From positions 1,549,095-1,613,094 of the forward strand of contig SJPJ01000001.1 of the NCBI GenBank assembly GCA_007859835.1: a DNA stretch of 64,000 nucleotides, in the 5' to 3' direction. Below, piece by piece: positions 53,585 to 63,258 of the stretch; position 1 is the stretch's first letter; every line of letters begins with the position of its first letter. The notes beneath the pieces are model-generated. The model was not told the origin of the DNA. It did no database searches and saw only the letters and a program-made list of their open reading frames with translations. The DNA comes from Novipirellula herctigrandis. Lineage in GTDB: Bacteria; Planctomycetota; Planctomycetia; Pirellulales; Pirellulaceae. Made by a program: the position numbers and the translations under genes.

Positions 53585-54637
53585 AAAAAAAATAACGAGA
53601 CGATACAAGCGGGTTGTGGATAGAATACGACCGAGCGGGTGGTTGAGGAGAGCGTTTACTTCAACATCAATAGGTCGTTGATGGTGCCGCTTATCGCAAA
53701 ACTTTAGGCAAGCTTGCGTTGCAACACAACTTTTCCACGACTTCTTTGCACGAAGATGCGACGTTTTGGCGTACTTTGTCATGAAAACGTTAAGAAACGA
53801 GATTTTTTTTCTTCTCCGAGAAGACTATTTTCTTTGCAGCAAATGGTGCGATTGGCGCGTCAGAATGTGAAGAAACGCGAGAGAATTGGCGTACGGCCGG
53901 TCCGCACCTGCATGGTCGTCAAAACACTCTTGACACGAGAAACCGTTGATACTCGTTTTTCGCGATCAAACGCACTAAAGAGTTACCCCGGTTTTACTCG
54001 ACATTAATCCTTGGATCGAGGTGTTTTCGCCCAGACTACTTTTCTGTTCCGCAGTTGGCCTCGGCTGACATAGGCAGATTAGAAACGTGGTTTGAACGAA
54101 GACACGCCAAACACTCGACCCACCCCAGGGGGGAATCTGGGAAACGCTTCGGCTGAGGATACTTCTTTCGCGTTTGCGAATGGAAGTGGCTTCAGTAAGC
54201 AGCACATTAATTGCAGACATCTGGCGTCTAAGGTTTCGGTGACGAAGACTTCGATGCGTGCGTGTAAACTTCGGCACAATCGTAACGAAAGTTCGGAGTC
54301 GAGTAACAGACGTACTTGATGAAGGCAATCGATCTGCACGCAGCTTCTTGTCCCCTGGAAACCGGTCCCGCTTCGGTGGAACCGTGCTTACTTTTACAAC
54401 CAAACCGCGAGGAATCCCGTTCGGTGAGTGTCGCAGGATGCGAGCCGGCTGGCCGGACCCAGCGTTAGAAGATCCCTGTTACTTTGTTGGCAAACCCACA
54501 AATTGCGAACAAGACGACCGATTCAGGACCGGACGATGACAGACGATTCAGATGACGAAACATGGCCGCTAGAACAAATGGTTACCGACGCACCATTGTT
54601 CGAGGGAAAATTAACGAGGCGTTATGGAGAACCTAGT
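53585..54637. other. Gene-poor 1-kb stretch
   Basis: Several short open frames exist, but their products are low-complexity and Arg/Ser-rich and none looks like a protein. The stretch includes a T-rich tract near 53804-53812 and a perfect TTGACA at about 53930 without a good -10 partner. The HTH/receiver gene may start upstream of my chosen ATG, with a TTG or ATG at 54536 in the same frame. It is an upstream region of that gene plus something I cannot identify. Confidence 0.45.
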
Positions 54638-55210
54638 ATGAAGGTCTTCACAACTGGACAGGTCGCCAAGATCTGTAAAGTGGCTCCACGAACCGTGTCA
54701 AAATGGTTCGACTCGGGGCGTTTAAAGGGCTATCGCATTCCTGGATCTCAGGACCGACGCATTCCGCGTGAGTACCTGATCAAATTCCTAAAGGAACACG
54801 GCATGCCCCTGGGAGACTTGGAAGACGAAGCGATGGCTAAATGCCTGATCGTCGCCCAAGACCAGGTGCTGATCGAGAACCTCAAGCGAGAATTACCACC
54901 TGAGAAAGCGTTCAAAGTGGCTGTGGCCGCGAGCGGTTTTGAAGCTGGCATTCAAGCAGAAAGCTTTAATCCAGATTGTATCATTGTTGACTTCTCGATC
55001 GGCAAGATCGAAGCTGTGCAGATTTGCCAAAATCTTCGCAAGAATGTCGACTTCACAGATATCGTCTTGATTGCATTGCTTCCTGACGACGGGCAACCGA
55101 TGAGCTTCGACCGAAGCAGCATCAACGAGACGTTCAAAAAGCCATTCGACGCGCACTTGCTCGCCGAACGCCTGAGAACGCTTGTCGGAAGCAAAAAAGA
55201 ATTGGTCTAA
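54638..55210 (+). CDS. Excisionase-type HTH protein fused to pseudo-receiver domain
   Basis: The ATG at 54638 is favoured by GGAGA 8 bases upstream; ATG 54536 would add 34 residues. The first 60 residues (MKVFTTGQVAKICKVAPRTV, SKWFDSGRLKGYRIPGS) are a MerR/excisionase-type helix-turn-helix. The rest resembles a response-regulator receiver: CLIVAQDQVLIENLKREL, CIIVDFSIGKIEAVQIC, FKKPFDAHLLAERL. The phospho-Asp candidate is in VDFS and the Lys is in FKKPFD, but the usual acidic pair is Ala-Gln-Asp. So it may not be phosphorylated. The domain order (DNA-binding first) is inverted from ordinary response regulators. It is likely a transcriptional regulator, conserved in planctomycetes as I recall, of unknown targets. 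Confidence 0.8.
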   Translation: MKVFTTGQVAKICKVAPRTVSKWFDSGRLKGYRIPGSQDRRIPREYLIKFLKEHGMPLGDLEDEAMAKCLIVAQDQVLIENLKRELPPEKAFKVAVAASGFEAGIQAESFNPDCIIVDFSIGKIEAVQICQNLRKNVDFTDIVLIALLPDDGQPMSFDRSSINETFKKPFDAHLLAERLRTLVGSKKELV

Positions 55211-55288
55211 GTCAGCCCTTACCCTGCACAGCGAAAGCCGCGCCGGAGGGACTGATCGAGATTTCAGCAATGCCTCGTCAAATCATAG

Positions 55289-55324
55289 ACGTCGTACGCC
55301 TCCCGCGGTGTACGACGTTTTTTT
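55289..55324 (+). terminator. Rho-independent terminator after the HTH/receiver gene
   Basis: A 9-bp stem (ACGTCGTAC and GTACGACGT) around a 12-base loop, followed by seven T residues, about 80 bases after the stop codon. Confidence 0.85.
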
Positions 55325-55388
55325 GCGCGCCGATAGAAATTACGTCGCTACCGTGCATCGGTCGCTTCGCTTACTCGGCCGCCAATTC

Positions 55389-55421
55389 GCCAACGTTTTC
55401 CCCGCCAACGTTTTCCCCGCC
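55389..55421. repeat. 15-bp tandem duplication
   Basis: GCCAACGTTTTCCCC occurs twice between the terminator and moaC. Confidence 0.85.
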
Positions 55422-55500
55422 AACCGTTGACACTCTTCAACCGAACGTCAATATTTCTCGTTCCCTATCCGTTTCCGCCCCAATACCATCCAATTGAACG

Positions 55501-56013
55501 TTGAATAACGAACTATCCCACTTAACTCCCAGCGGTGACGCCCACATGGTGGACGTTTCGGAAAAACCGGTCTCGGTTCGCCAAGCGTCGGCGTCGGCTC
55601 AAATCGTGATGGCGTCGGCAACCGCCGAAGTGATTCGCGGATGCACGGCGAATAAAGGAGACGTGCTTGGCATCGCACGACTGGCCGGGATCCAAGCAAC
55701 GAAATTCACGTCACTGTTGATTCCATTGTGTCACTCGATTCCCATTGAGTCCGTCATGGTAGACTTTCAGTGGGCCGACGACAACAAAACGAAGTCGGTT
55801 GCCAAAACAGAATCTCAGGAAACGCTGTGCTGCATCGTCACCGTTCGAACGAGTGCAAAAACGGGGGTCGAAATGGAAGCGATGACAGCCGCGTCGATCG
55901 CATCACTTACGGTATACGACATGGTAAAATCAATTGACCGCTCGATTGCGATTGGTCCGATCGTGCTTGAACAAAAATCGGGTGGCAAATCAGGCGATTA
56001 TCACCGGGCCTAA
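55501..56013 (+). CDS. moaC: Cyclic pyranopterin monophosphate synthase MoaC
   Basis: 170 residues. It converts the MoaA product to cyclic pyranopterin monophosphate in molybdenum cofactor synthesis. The TTG at 55501 is chosen because LSHLTPSGDAHMVDVSEKPV aligns with the usual N-terminus. Active-site parts: GDVLGIARLAGIQATKFTSL, LIPLCHSIPIESV, KTGVEMEAMTAASIASLTVY and KSGGKSGDY. It is a single gene; no other moa gene lies in the window. Confidence 0.96.
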   Translation: MNNELSHLTPSGDAHMVDVSEKPVSVRQASASAQIVMASATAEVIRGCTANKGDVLGIARLAGIQATKFTSLLIPLCHSIPIESVMVDFQWADDNKTKSVAKTESQETLCCIVTVRTSAKTGVEMEAMTAASIASLTVYDMVKSIDRSIAIGPIVLEQKSGGKSGDYHRA

Positions 56014-56197
56014 CCTGCCGTTGGGTGTTTAGCCAATGGAGCGATCGATCATGGTGTGGCATTGGACACCGGCATCTGTCGTCGAATTCTTGCTGGGATT
56101 TCCTATCGGGGCAGGTCAATTTTGCGTGTCGTTTCCGTTCCCGCCCACTTATACTGCTTTCAAGTGAACCGCCGATTTTATTCGGGGTCCTAGCGGT

Positions 56198-58507
56198 ATG
56201 GATGCACTCAACCTGTTTGGCCAAACAACCATGAAATTACCCGATCCAACCGAATCCCTCGCTTCGCCCTCGGGTGTCGCTGCTAGTTCAGATGTGCAAC
56301 GTGCGATGGTTTCTGACACGGAAACGAAGGGCAATCCAGTCAACCTGATCACTGCCGTGCTGACGAATTCAGTGATGCGTGAGCGATTGGCTTCGATGCC
56401 CTCGGACGAAAAAACCGTGGTTCTCTCTGGTGACGCCCTAGCATCCTCCACGCTGGCTCATCCTGCATGGAGAGAGAACCACTTTGACGGAGACGCCCCC
56501 ACCAATTCAGACGAAAACGAAACGGTTGAATTGCCACTAAAAACGGGTATCGGTTCGCTGGATCAACCGACCGACTTTGTTCCTAAAACGCCGTGCAAAG
56601 ATCGTGGCTTTGTTCCCAAACGACGAGTCGCAACGATCGGGGGAGTAAACATCCCTGCCGGCGTTGAGAGATGCGAGATCGATTACCGGTTGGTCGGCCA
56701 ACTAGGTGCCGGGGGGACTGGCATTGTGTACCAGGCTCACCAAAGGGCCATCGATCGTGAAGTGGCCATCAAAGCCTTACGAGGAAACTTGGCTGTTGAC
56801 CCCGCGTCCCGCGAACGGTTCTTGACGGAAGCTCGCGTGATCGGTGGACTCGACCATCCCAATGTTATCGCGTTGCATGAAGTCTGCATCGATCAAGATG
56901 GTGGGCTGTTCTATTCGATGAAGCGGATTGACGGGACGAGTTGGGATCAACAAATCAATGAAAAGTCGATCTCCGAGAACGTGCAAATCCTGACACGAGT
57001 TGCTGACGCGATTCGCTATGCCCATTCACGCGGCTTGGTCCATCGCGACATCAAACCTGAAAATGTGATGCTCGGACGATTCGGCGAAGTTTTGTTGGCC
57101 GATTGGGGATTGGCCATTAGCCACAATCCAAGTCAAAACCTTGATGAGGAAGTCGGTGGCCTAGCGCATTCGATCGGTGGAACGCCTGCCTACATGGCCC
57201 CCGAGTTGGCAACCGGTAATGCTCGACACGTTTCCTTTGCCACCGATGTCTACTTGCTTGGTGCGGTGTTATTCCAAATCAAAACAGGCTTCCCGCCCCA
57301 TCATGGCGAGACGCTGTTGGAGTGCATCCAAGCGGCGGCGGAAAACAAAATCCGTCCGACCAGTATCAAAGGGGAATTGCTTGACATCGCCATCAAGGCG
57401 ATGGCAACTTCGCCCGCGGATCGATATGCCAGCGTCGACGATTTCTTGACGGCGATCCACCTGCAACGTGAACACGAGGAAAGCACCCGGCTGGTAAAAC
57501 GTGTCAACGAACATTTGAGCAAAGCGACTGCCGAAAATCACTACGAGGACTTTCGAGTTGCCGACGCGTTACTGCGTGAAGCACTGGAAATTTGGCCCCA
57601 AAACCGCCGCGCCGAAGAAGCCCGAGTGGATTTGAACCTCCAATTCGCTGCCGCTGCGACCGAACAAGGTGACTTGGACCTAGCCGTGTCACTCTATGAT
57701 GCCGTGGGGCTTGGCGACAGCGAACGCGCATCCCGAGTCCGCCGCGAAAGAGACCAACGCGATGCTACCCTGCAGCGTGAATCACGCTACTCGGTTCTGT
57801 TCACCCATTCCCCAGACGCGGGCCTGTTGGTGCGAATTTCGTCGGGCCGAGTCATCGAAGCGAACCAAACCTTTGGCGATCTAATGGGCTACACCGAAGA
57901 CGAAGTCGTTGGCAAGTTGATGCACGAGCTAAACCTATGGGAATGTCCGAACCGACGCGACGAATTGCTGGCTGCTCTCGAAAAAGAAGGGCGAATCGAC
58001 AACTTCGACGCCCAAATTCTGCACCGCGATGGAACGCCCATCGATGTTTTGATCAGCGCCCGAATGACAACAATCAATGGTGAAAAATTGCTAATCTCTA
58101 GCATTCGCGACATCTCGCTACGCAAAAAGGCCGAAAACGAACTTCGCCAAAACCGGCGGCGATTGCGAGACTTACAGGCGTTGGCGGGATTAGCGACGTG
58201 GTCATACGATGTTCAAACCAAGAAGGTCACTTGGAGCGACGAAGCGTTCGTATTGGCCGGACGTGAACGGGCCGAAGGAACGCCGACGATGACCGAATAC
58301 ATGGATTTAATTCACCCACAAGACCGCAAAATCATGAAGGAATCAATCACTACGGCAATCAAATCCGGTGCAGCCTACGAGATCTCGATTCGCCAACGCG
58401 GAGCCCAATCGCGGTATCGAACCTTAGTCGTTCGAGGACAACCGATCTTTGACGAATCAGGAAAAACGACCGAAGTTTACGGCGTGTTGATTCCGCAGAA
58501 AGTCTAA
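56198..58507 (+). CDS. Ser/Thr protein kinase with C-terminal PAS domains
   Basis: 769 residues and no transmembrane segment. The N-terminal 160 residues are of unknown type. Kinase at about 165-428: LGAGGTGIVYQA, the ATP-binding Lys in VAIKALRG, VHRDIKPENVM (catalytic Asp), LADWGLA in place of DFG, and GGTPAYMAPELA. A helical linker (NEHLSKATAENHYEDFRVAD) follows. PAS1 (529-645; SVLFTHSPDAGLLVRISSGR) and PAS2/PAC (675-769; LATWSYDVQTKKVTWSDEAF) end the protein. PAS after a Ser/Thr kinase is uncommon, as most such kinases have extracellular sensors; a soluble redox or ligand sensor is suggested. The substrate is unknown. Confidence 0.9.
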   Translation: MDALNLFGQTTMKLPDPTESLASPSGVAASSDVQRAMVSDTETKGNPVNLITAVLTNSVMRERLASMPSDEKTVVLSGDALASSTLAHPAWRENHFDGDAPTNSDENETVELPLKTGIGSLDQPTDFVPKTPCKDRGFVPKRRVATIGGVNIPAGVERCEIDYRLVGQLGAGGTGIVYQAHQRAIDREVAIKALRGNLAVDPASRERFLTEARVIGGLDHPNVIALHEVCIDQDGGLFYSMKRIDGTSWDQQINEKSISENVQILTRVADAIRYAHSRGLVHRDIKPENVMLGRFGEVLLADWGLAISHNPSQNLDEEVGGLAHSIGGTPAYMAPELATGNARHVSFATDVYLLGAVLFQIKTGFPPHHGETLLECIQAAAENKIRPTSIKGELLDIAIKAMATSPADRYASVDDFLTAIHLQREHEESTRLVKRVNEHLSKATAENHYEDFRVADALLREALEIWPQNRRAEEARVDLNLQFAAAATEQGDLDLAVSLYDAVGLGDSERASRVRRERDQRDATLQRESRYSVLFTHSPDAGLLVRISSGRVIEANQTFGDLMGYTEDEVVGKLMHELNLWECPNRRDELLAALEKEGRIDNFDAQILHRDGTPIDVLISARMTTINGEKLLISSIRDISLRKKAENELRQNRRRLRDLQALAGLATWSYDVQTKKVTWSDEAFVLAGRERAEGTPTMTEYMDLIHPQDRKIMKESITTAIKSGAAYEISIRQRGAQSRYRTLVVRGQPIFDESGKTTEVYGVLIPQKV

Positions 58508-58592
58508 CGCCCGAAACCGGGGTGGGGCTTAGAAAGCGACCGAGTTCGCATTTTTTTCCAACGCGACGCTCGCCAATGGCTGCGATGCGGAT

Positions 58593-60266
58593 CTATTTCT
58601 TTTTCTTCTTACTTTGCGTTGCCTTGACGAACGCTTCGCGACGCAATCGAAATTCATGGGAAATTTCGACCGCTTCCTGACGGTCAACGTCATCGTAGTC
58701 CCAGAACTTCTGCACGACAGCTTCGCATTTAGGGTGATGCGTCCCATCGTCACCAATGTCTTTGCGAAGTTGCGCAAACTGAGACTTTAGTTCATCGCGA
58801 ATGGCTTGGTATTCGGGATTGTCGTACACATTGTGAAGCTCCTGCGGATCTCTCTTTAGATCGTACATTTCCCATGCGGGCGGCGTTTGCTCGCCACCGT
58901 CGTAATCACATCCGTAGAAAAAGATTAGCTTGTACTCTTTTGTTCGAATCGCCATCTCACCGGGGTTGGCGTGATGGATCATATGCATCCAATAGCGATA
59001 GTAAGCTGCTTTCTTCCAATCGGCAGGTTCCTTGCCGGTTTCACAAATCGAGCGGAACGATCGGCCTTGCATCTCCGTGGGGATCTCGGCCCCAGCGAAG
59101 TCGAGCATCAGCGCCGGGTAATCAACGTTTTCGACAATTGCATCGCTGCGTGTCCCCGCCGGAATCGACTTCGGATACCGCACGATAAACGGCATTCGCT
59201 CGGACTCATCATAAGCCCATCGCTTATCCTGGTAGTCTTTTTCGCCCAACCAAAATCCCTGGTCGCCCGTGTAGATGATCACGGTATTGTCGTAAAGGTT
59301 CTCGGCTTTCAGATAGTCAAATAAGCGTTTGAGGTTGTCATCGACGCCTTTGACGCACCGCAAATACTTCTTCAAGTAAGCCTGGTAAGCGAGGTGTTTG
59401 ATCTCGTCATCCGATAGGTTCGGATCGTTGATGTCCCACTTGAATTCCTCTGGGAATGCTCGAGGCAAGTCGCGTGCATAGGACCGCCACGGGTTACGAC
59501 GTCCGATCGAAGTCCCAACGTGAGGAACCAACTCGTCATTCACACCACGGGTTGCGATCGATCCCCAATCGCTTGGTTTTTCCCAGAGCGATTTTGGTTC
59601 GGGAATTTCGACGTCGGCTAAGTACGCGTCATAACGATGTGCATTCTCGAAGAAATCGTGCGGCGCTTTGTATTGATGACAAACAAAGAATGGCTTATTC
59701 GGATCACGCTTGTGCTTGAACCATTCCAACGTTGAATCGGTGATCGCATCGGACGAGTGCATCCCTTTGTGGGTAACAAGGTTGCGCGGCCAAGGCTTGT
59801 CGCCTTGAATCCGAAAATCGGGATCAAAATATTTCCCCTGTACCGGAAGCACCTTGTAATAGTCAAAGTTCGGTTCTTTGACCAAATGCCATTTCCCAAT
59901 AATCGCCGTTTGATATCCAGCTTTTCGCATTTCAATCGGAAGCAATTGTTCTTTCGGCGGAACGTTGCCCCCCAAGTCAAACACGCCGTTGTTGTGGTTG
60001 TATTTGCCGGTCAGGATACAAGCACGCGAGGGAGTGCAGATCGCATTGGTACAAAACGCGTTATCGAAACAAACGCCTTCGGCAGCGAGCGTATCGATCG
60101 TCGGCGTGGGGTTCAAATCCTTCAGCAGTGTTGCGTAGGCACCGACCGCTTGAGCGGTATGATCGTCGGACATGATGAACAAAATGTTCGGACGATCCTC
60201 GGCGTGAACCGATACAGCCAGACTTGCGAGCGCACAGAGTAATGCGTTTCGGACGAGCATTTTCAT
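58593..60266 (-). CDS. Formylglycine-dependent sulfatase
   Basis: 557 residues. Signal peptide MLVRNALLCALASLAVSVHA. The sulfatase signature Cys77-Thr-Pro-Ser-Arg81 (NAICTPSRACILTGKYN) is the formylglycine site. Other active-site parts are IMSDDHTAQAVG (metal Asp pair) and IYTGDQGFWLGEKDYQDKRW (metal Asp, His-like loop). Related planctomycete enzymes cleave sulfate from algal polysaccharides; this one is of the N-sulfoglucosamine/arylsulfatase branch. It ends in a Lys-rich tail (SKKKKK). The maturase is not in the window. It is monocistronic. Confidence 0.93.
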   Translation of the reverse strand: MKMLVRNALLCALASLAVSVHAEDRPNILFIMSDDHTAQAVGAYATLLKDLNPTPTIDTLAAEGVCFDNAFCTNAICTPSRACILTGKYNHNNGVFDLGGNVPPKEQLLPIEMRKAGYQTAIIGKWHLVKEPNFDYYKVLPVQGKYFDPDFRIQGDKPWPRNLVTHKGMHSSDAITDSTLEWFKHKRDPNKPFFVCHQYKAPHDFFENAHRYDAYLADVEIPEPKSLWEKPSDWGSIATRGVNDELVPHVGTSIGRRNPWRSYARDLPRAFPEEFKWDINDPNLSDDEIKHLAYQAYLKKYLRCVKGVDDNLKRLFDYLKAENLYDNTVIIYTGDQGFWLGEKDYQDKRWAYDESERMPFIVRYPKSIPAGTRSDAIVENVDYPALMLDFAGAEIPTEMQGRSFRSICETGKEPADWKKAAYYRYWMHMIHHANPGEMAIRTKEYKLIFFYGCDYDGGEQTPPAWEMYDLKRDPQELHNVYDNPEYQAIRDELKSQFAQLRKDIGDDGTHHPKCEAVVQKFWDYDDVDRQEAVEISHEFRLRREAFVKATQSKKKKK

Positions 60267-60345
60267 CGCGTTTATTGGCCCTGATTATTGAAGTTGATCT
60301 CGTTTCACAGGGATCCATTGTGATGGCTGCATACTCACGGGTCAA

Positions 60346-61356
60346 CTATTGTTGATTGTTTTCATTCTGCAATAATTTCGGAGCCTGATTCCGCAATAAT
60401 CCCCCTCGAAACGCTTCGGCGAGTGCCGCAGGCACCTTGGCTTCGGCTAGAACTAAATTCCCTTGACTTTCCGTCACTTTTGCCTTCATCTGCTGCTCTC
60501 GAGCAACCGCTTCGGCGCGGCGCACTTCCGCTTTGGCGCGTGCAATCCGAGTATCTGCGTCCGCTTGATCGCTTTGTAAACGCGCGCCGATGTTCTCTCC
60601 CACGTCGATATCCGATATATCAATCGACACAATCGCGAAAGCCGTATTGGCGTCCAAACCGTTGGCCATTGCTCCTTTGGATATCTGCGAAGGCCGCTCC
60701 AGCACGTCCATGTGAGTTTCAGCTGAACCGATCGCAGAAATAATTCCTTGACCAACGCGAGCGATCACGGTGTCTTCGGTCGCGCCACCGATCAACCGTT
60801 CTAAGTTGGTGCGGACCGTCACGCGTGCAGCAACTCGCAATTCAACTCCGTTCTTCGCAACGGCGCTAAGCGTCCGCGCTGCACCGTGCGAGTTGTCAGG
60901 ACAGTGAATCACTTTTGGCGAGACACTCGTTTGGACCGCGCGAAGCACATCACGACCAGCCAGGTCGATCGCGGTAGCACGGTCGAAATCCAAATCGATT
61001 CCCGCGCGTTGGGCGGCGATGATCGCTTGGACAACGTTCTTGACGTTACCGCCAGCCAAATAGTGCGATTGCAGGCGCCCCGTCGTCATTCCACTTTCGC
61101 GGTCGGTCTTCAAGCCCGCTTGGCGGCCCATGATCATCGCTGTGACAATCATCCGATGGTCAATCCGAAGAAAGGTCATCGCTATCAGGCTCGCCATGCT
61201 GACGCTGGCACCGGACATGTATGCTTGGAACCAAAATGATCCCCACTTGAAAATGATCGTCACAATGACCATCGCAACGATCACGGCGAACACGCCAACG
61301 GCGACGAGTACTTGACCCGAAGTGGGTAGCGCCACGCAAAACACCGATTCCAACAT
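60346..61356 (-). CDS. floA: Flotillin-like protein FloA
   Basis: 336 residues. The ATG at 61356 follows an AAAGGAGG ribosome-binding site. A hydrophobic pair at about 15-35 and 38-65 ([37 protein letters not shown]) anchors it in the membrane. The SPFH-like body ([33 protein letters not shown]-type [20 protein letters not shown]) and the Glu/Ala-rich coiled-coil end ([20 protein letters not shown]) match the UPF0365 family. It probably organises membrane microdomains. A NfeD partner is not in the window. Confidence 0.92.
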   Translation of the reverse strand: MLESVFCVALPTSGQVLVAVGVFAVIVAMVIVTIIFKWGSFWFQAYMSGASVSMASLIAMTFLRIDHRMIVTAMIMGRQAGLKTDRESGMTTGRLQSHYLAGGNVKNVVQAIIAAQRAGIDLDFDRATAIDLAGRDVLRAVQTSVSPKVIHCPDNSHGAARTLSAVAKNGVELRVAARVTVRTNLERLIGGATEDTVIARVGQGIISAIGSAETHMDVLERPSQISKGAMANGLDANTAFAIVSIDISDIDVGENIGARLQSDQADADTRIARAKAEVRRAEAVAREQQMKAKVTESQGNLVLAEAKVPAALAEAFRGGLLRNQAPKLLQNENNQQ

Positions 61357-61589
61357 AGCTGCCTCCTTTTATCTAAGGGCAACTTGAAAATCGACTCATC
61401 GAAAGAACCAATGCCTTCGACACAGTCATGCGCCGCTGTCGATAGGGCCGCATTTGCCACCCGTTAGTCTAGATTCCCCAAGCAGTTACACAATGGGGGC
61501 AGCCGAACCCTTCGTGGACTTGGGGAGTATAATGTGGATCGGCTCGACAATCGGTTGGGCGATTGGATTACCAACAGGGGAATTTGCAG

Positions 61590-63224
61590 ATGTCGGACGA
61601 TCTATCCAGCTCAGCAGCGTTCCCTGCCGACGAAGCTCCTACGGCTAAGGTTAGCTCGGCAGAAGACGATTCCCCTATCACACCTGCTCGAGCCCTCACT
61701 CCGGTACGCAGCCGCGAACTTTTTGCAGTCATCGCGTGGACGGCACTGGCCGATGTTCTGATCTTTCGCAGTGATGGATTTACGGGCCCCGCACTCTTCT
61801 TTGCACTCGTCCCCATTCTGTTCTGGATCGGCTGCTACAAGTTCTTGATGCCACGCCACGGTTTGACGATTTCGTTTCTGCTGTTACTAGTCGCGTTGCG
61901 ATTGTTATGGATGGGTTCGCAGTTGACATTGTTTGCAGGTGTCGTGCTAACGATTGCCCTTTCCATGGTCGCAGCTGGCGCAATGCCGTATGTGCTAGAA
62001 GGAATTGCCTTTGCATCTCGAGTTCTTTTCGAAGGCGCCGCTAGAATTGCACAGTATCGTTTCCGCGCAGCGACCGAGAACCAAGCGTCACGAAAACGAT
62101 CGACCGCTACGTGGTTGTTACCGGTTGTCTCCGTAATGGTGTTTGGCACTCTATTTATCCTTGCAAACCCCGATCTTGTGAACCGGACGACGAGCTACCT
62201 CGCCGACTTGGCTGATTACGTTTGGCGATGGTTCTCGGTGGAATCAGCCTGGGAAATTCCATTTTGCATTTTTGCGTTGCTGATCGGTGCCGGTTTTTTG
62301 TGTCCGAGACTACCCATGTTCCGGTTCGGGCCTCAAACCGAATTCATCGAAATCCCCGATGAACGACAAACGTCGGATTGGCTCCCTGCGTTTCGTAATT
62401 CGCTGGTCACGCTGATCGCATTGTTTGCGTTGTACCTGTGTTTCGAATTTGTGACTTTGTGGAAAAGAGAATTTCCCGAAGGCTTCTACTACGCTGGCTA
62501 CGCTCACCAAGGTGCAGCATGGTTAACGGTCGCATTGGCTTTGGCGACGCTGCTATTGTCGGCGATCTTCAACGGAAAAGTCCTGCAAGACCCACGGGTT
62601 ACGCATTTGCGCTGGCTCGCTTGGTTTTGGTCAGCCCTCAATTTGCTGCTGGCATTAGCAGTCTATAACCGCTTGACGATCTATGTCGGTTACAACGGCA
62701 TGACACGGATGCGAACGGTTGGATTCTTTGGAATCACTGTCGTCGTCATCGGCTTCCTATTGGTGCTCTACAAAATTGCCAATCACCGGTCGTTTTGGTG
62801 GTTAGTTCGATATCAACTGATGGCAGTCATGGTGACAATCATCGCATTCAGTTTGTTTCCCGTTGATTATGTTGCTCATCGATATAATGCGAACCGAGTC
62901 AACGACGGTTATTTGCCGCCATCGGTAATGGTGGCTGTCAAACAAATCAACGACGAGGGAATGCTGACGCTCCTTTCGCTCACCGACCATCCGGATCAAA
63001 CGATTCGCGAAGGTGTGCAGGCACTTTTGGCCAACCGACAAAGTGAGATCGAAACGAACCTGCGCGAGTCCACCAGCGATTGGAAGGAGTATCAAGCTTC
63101 CGACGCGATGTTGCTTCAACAACTGCGACAAAACCAAGCGACTTGGGCGCCGTATTTGGATTCACCGGGACTTCGTACAACCGTCATCAATCGCTTCAAG
63201 AATTATGCGATGAAGTGGTACTAA
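61590..63224 (+). CDS. DUF4173/DUF4153-like polytopic membrane protein
   Basis: The ATG at 61590 follows GGGGAA. 544 residues with about 12 hydrophobic segments (LFAVIAWTALADVLIF; LLLLVALRLLWMGSQL; LVTLIALFALYLCFEFVTLW; VGFFGITVVVIGFLLVLYKI). The family calls come from the pattern VYNRLTIYVGYNGMTRMRTV, which is the membrane core of the DUF4153/DUF4173 proteins, of unknown function. The soluble C-terminal 150 residues (DDEGMLTLLSLTDHPDQTIR; NLRESTSDWKEYQAS) are less typical. It stands alone between floA and the permease fragment. Confidence 0.65.
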   Translation: MSDDLSSSAAFPADEAPTAKVSSAEDDSPITPARALTPVRSRELFAVIAWTALADVLIFRSDGFTGPALFFALVPILFWIGCYKFLMPRHGLTISFLLLLVALRLLWMGSQLTLFAGVVLTIALSMVAAGAMPYVLEGIAFASRVLFEGAARIAQYRFRAATENQASRKRSTATWLLPVVSVMVFGTLFILANPDLVNRTTSYLADLADYVWRWFSVESAWEIPFCIFALLIGAGFLCPRLPMFRFGPQTEFIEIPDERQTSDWLPAFRNSLVTLIALFALYLCFEFVTLWKREFPEGFYYAGYAHQGAAWLTVALALATLLLSAIFNGKVLQDPRVTHLRWLAWFWSALNLLLALAVYNRLTIYVGYNGMTRMRTVGFFGITVVVIGFLLVLYKIANHRSFWWLVRYQLMAVMVTIIAFSLFPVDYVAHRYNANRVNDGYLPPSVMVAVKQINDEGMLTLLSLTDHPDQTIREGVQALLANRQSEIETNLRESTSDWKEYQASDAMLLQQLRQNQATWAPYLDSPGLRTTVINRFKNYAMKWY

Positions 63225-63258
63225 GTCACTGAAAGACCATCGGTATATTACCGTCGCC

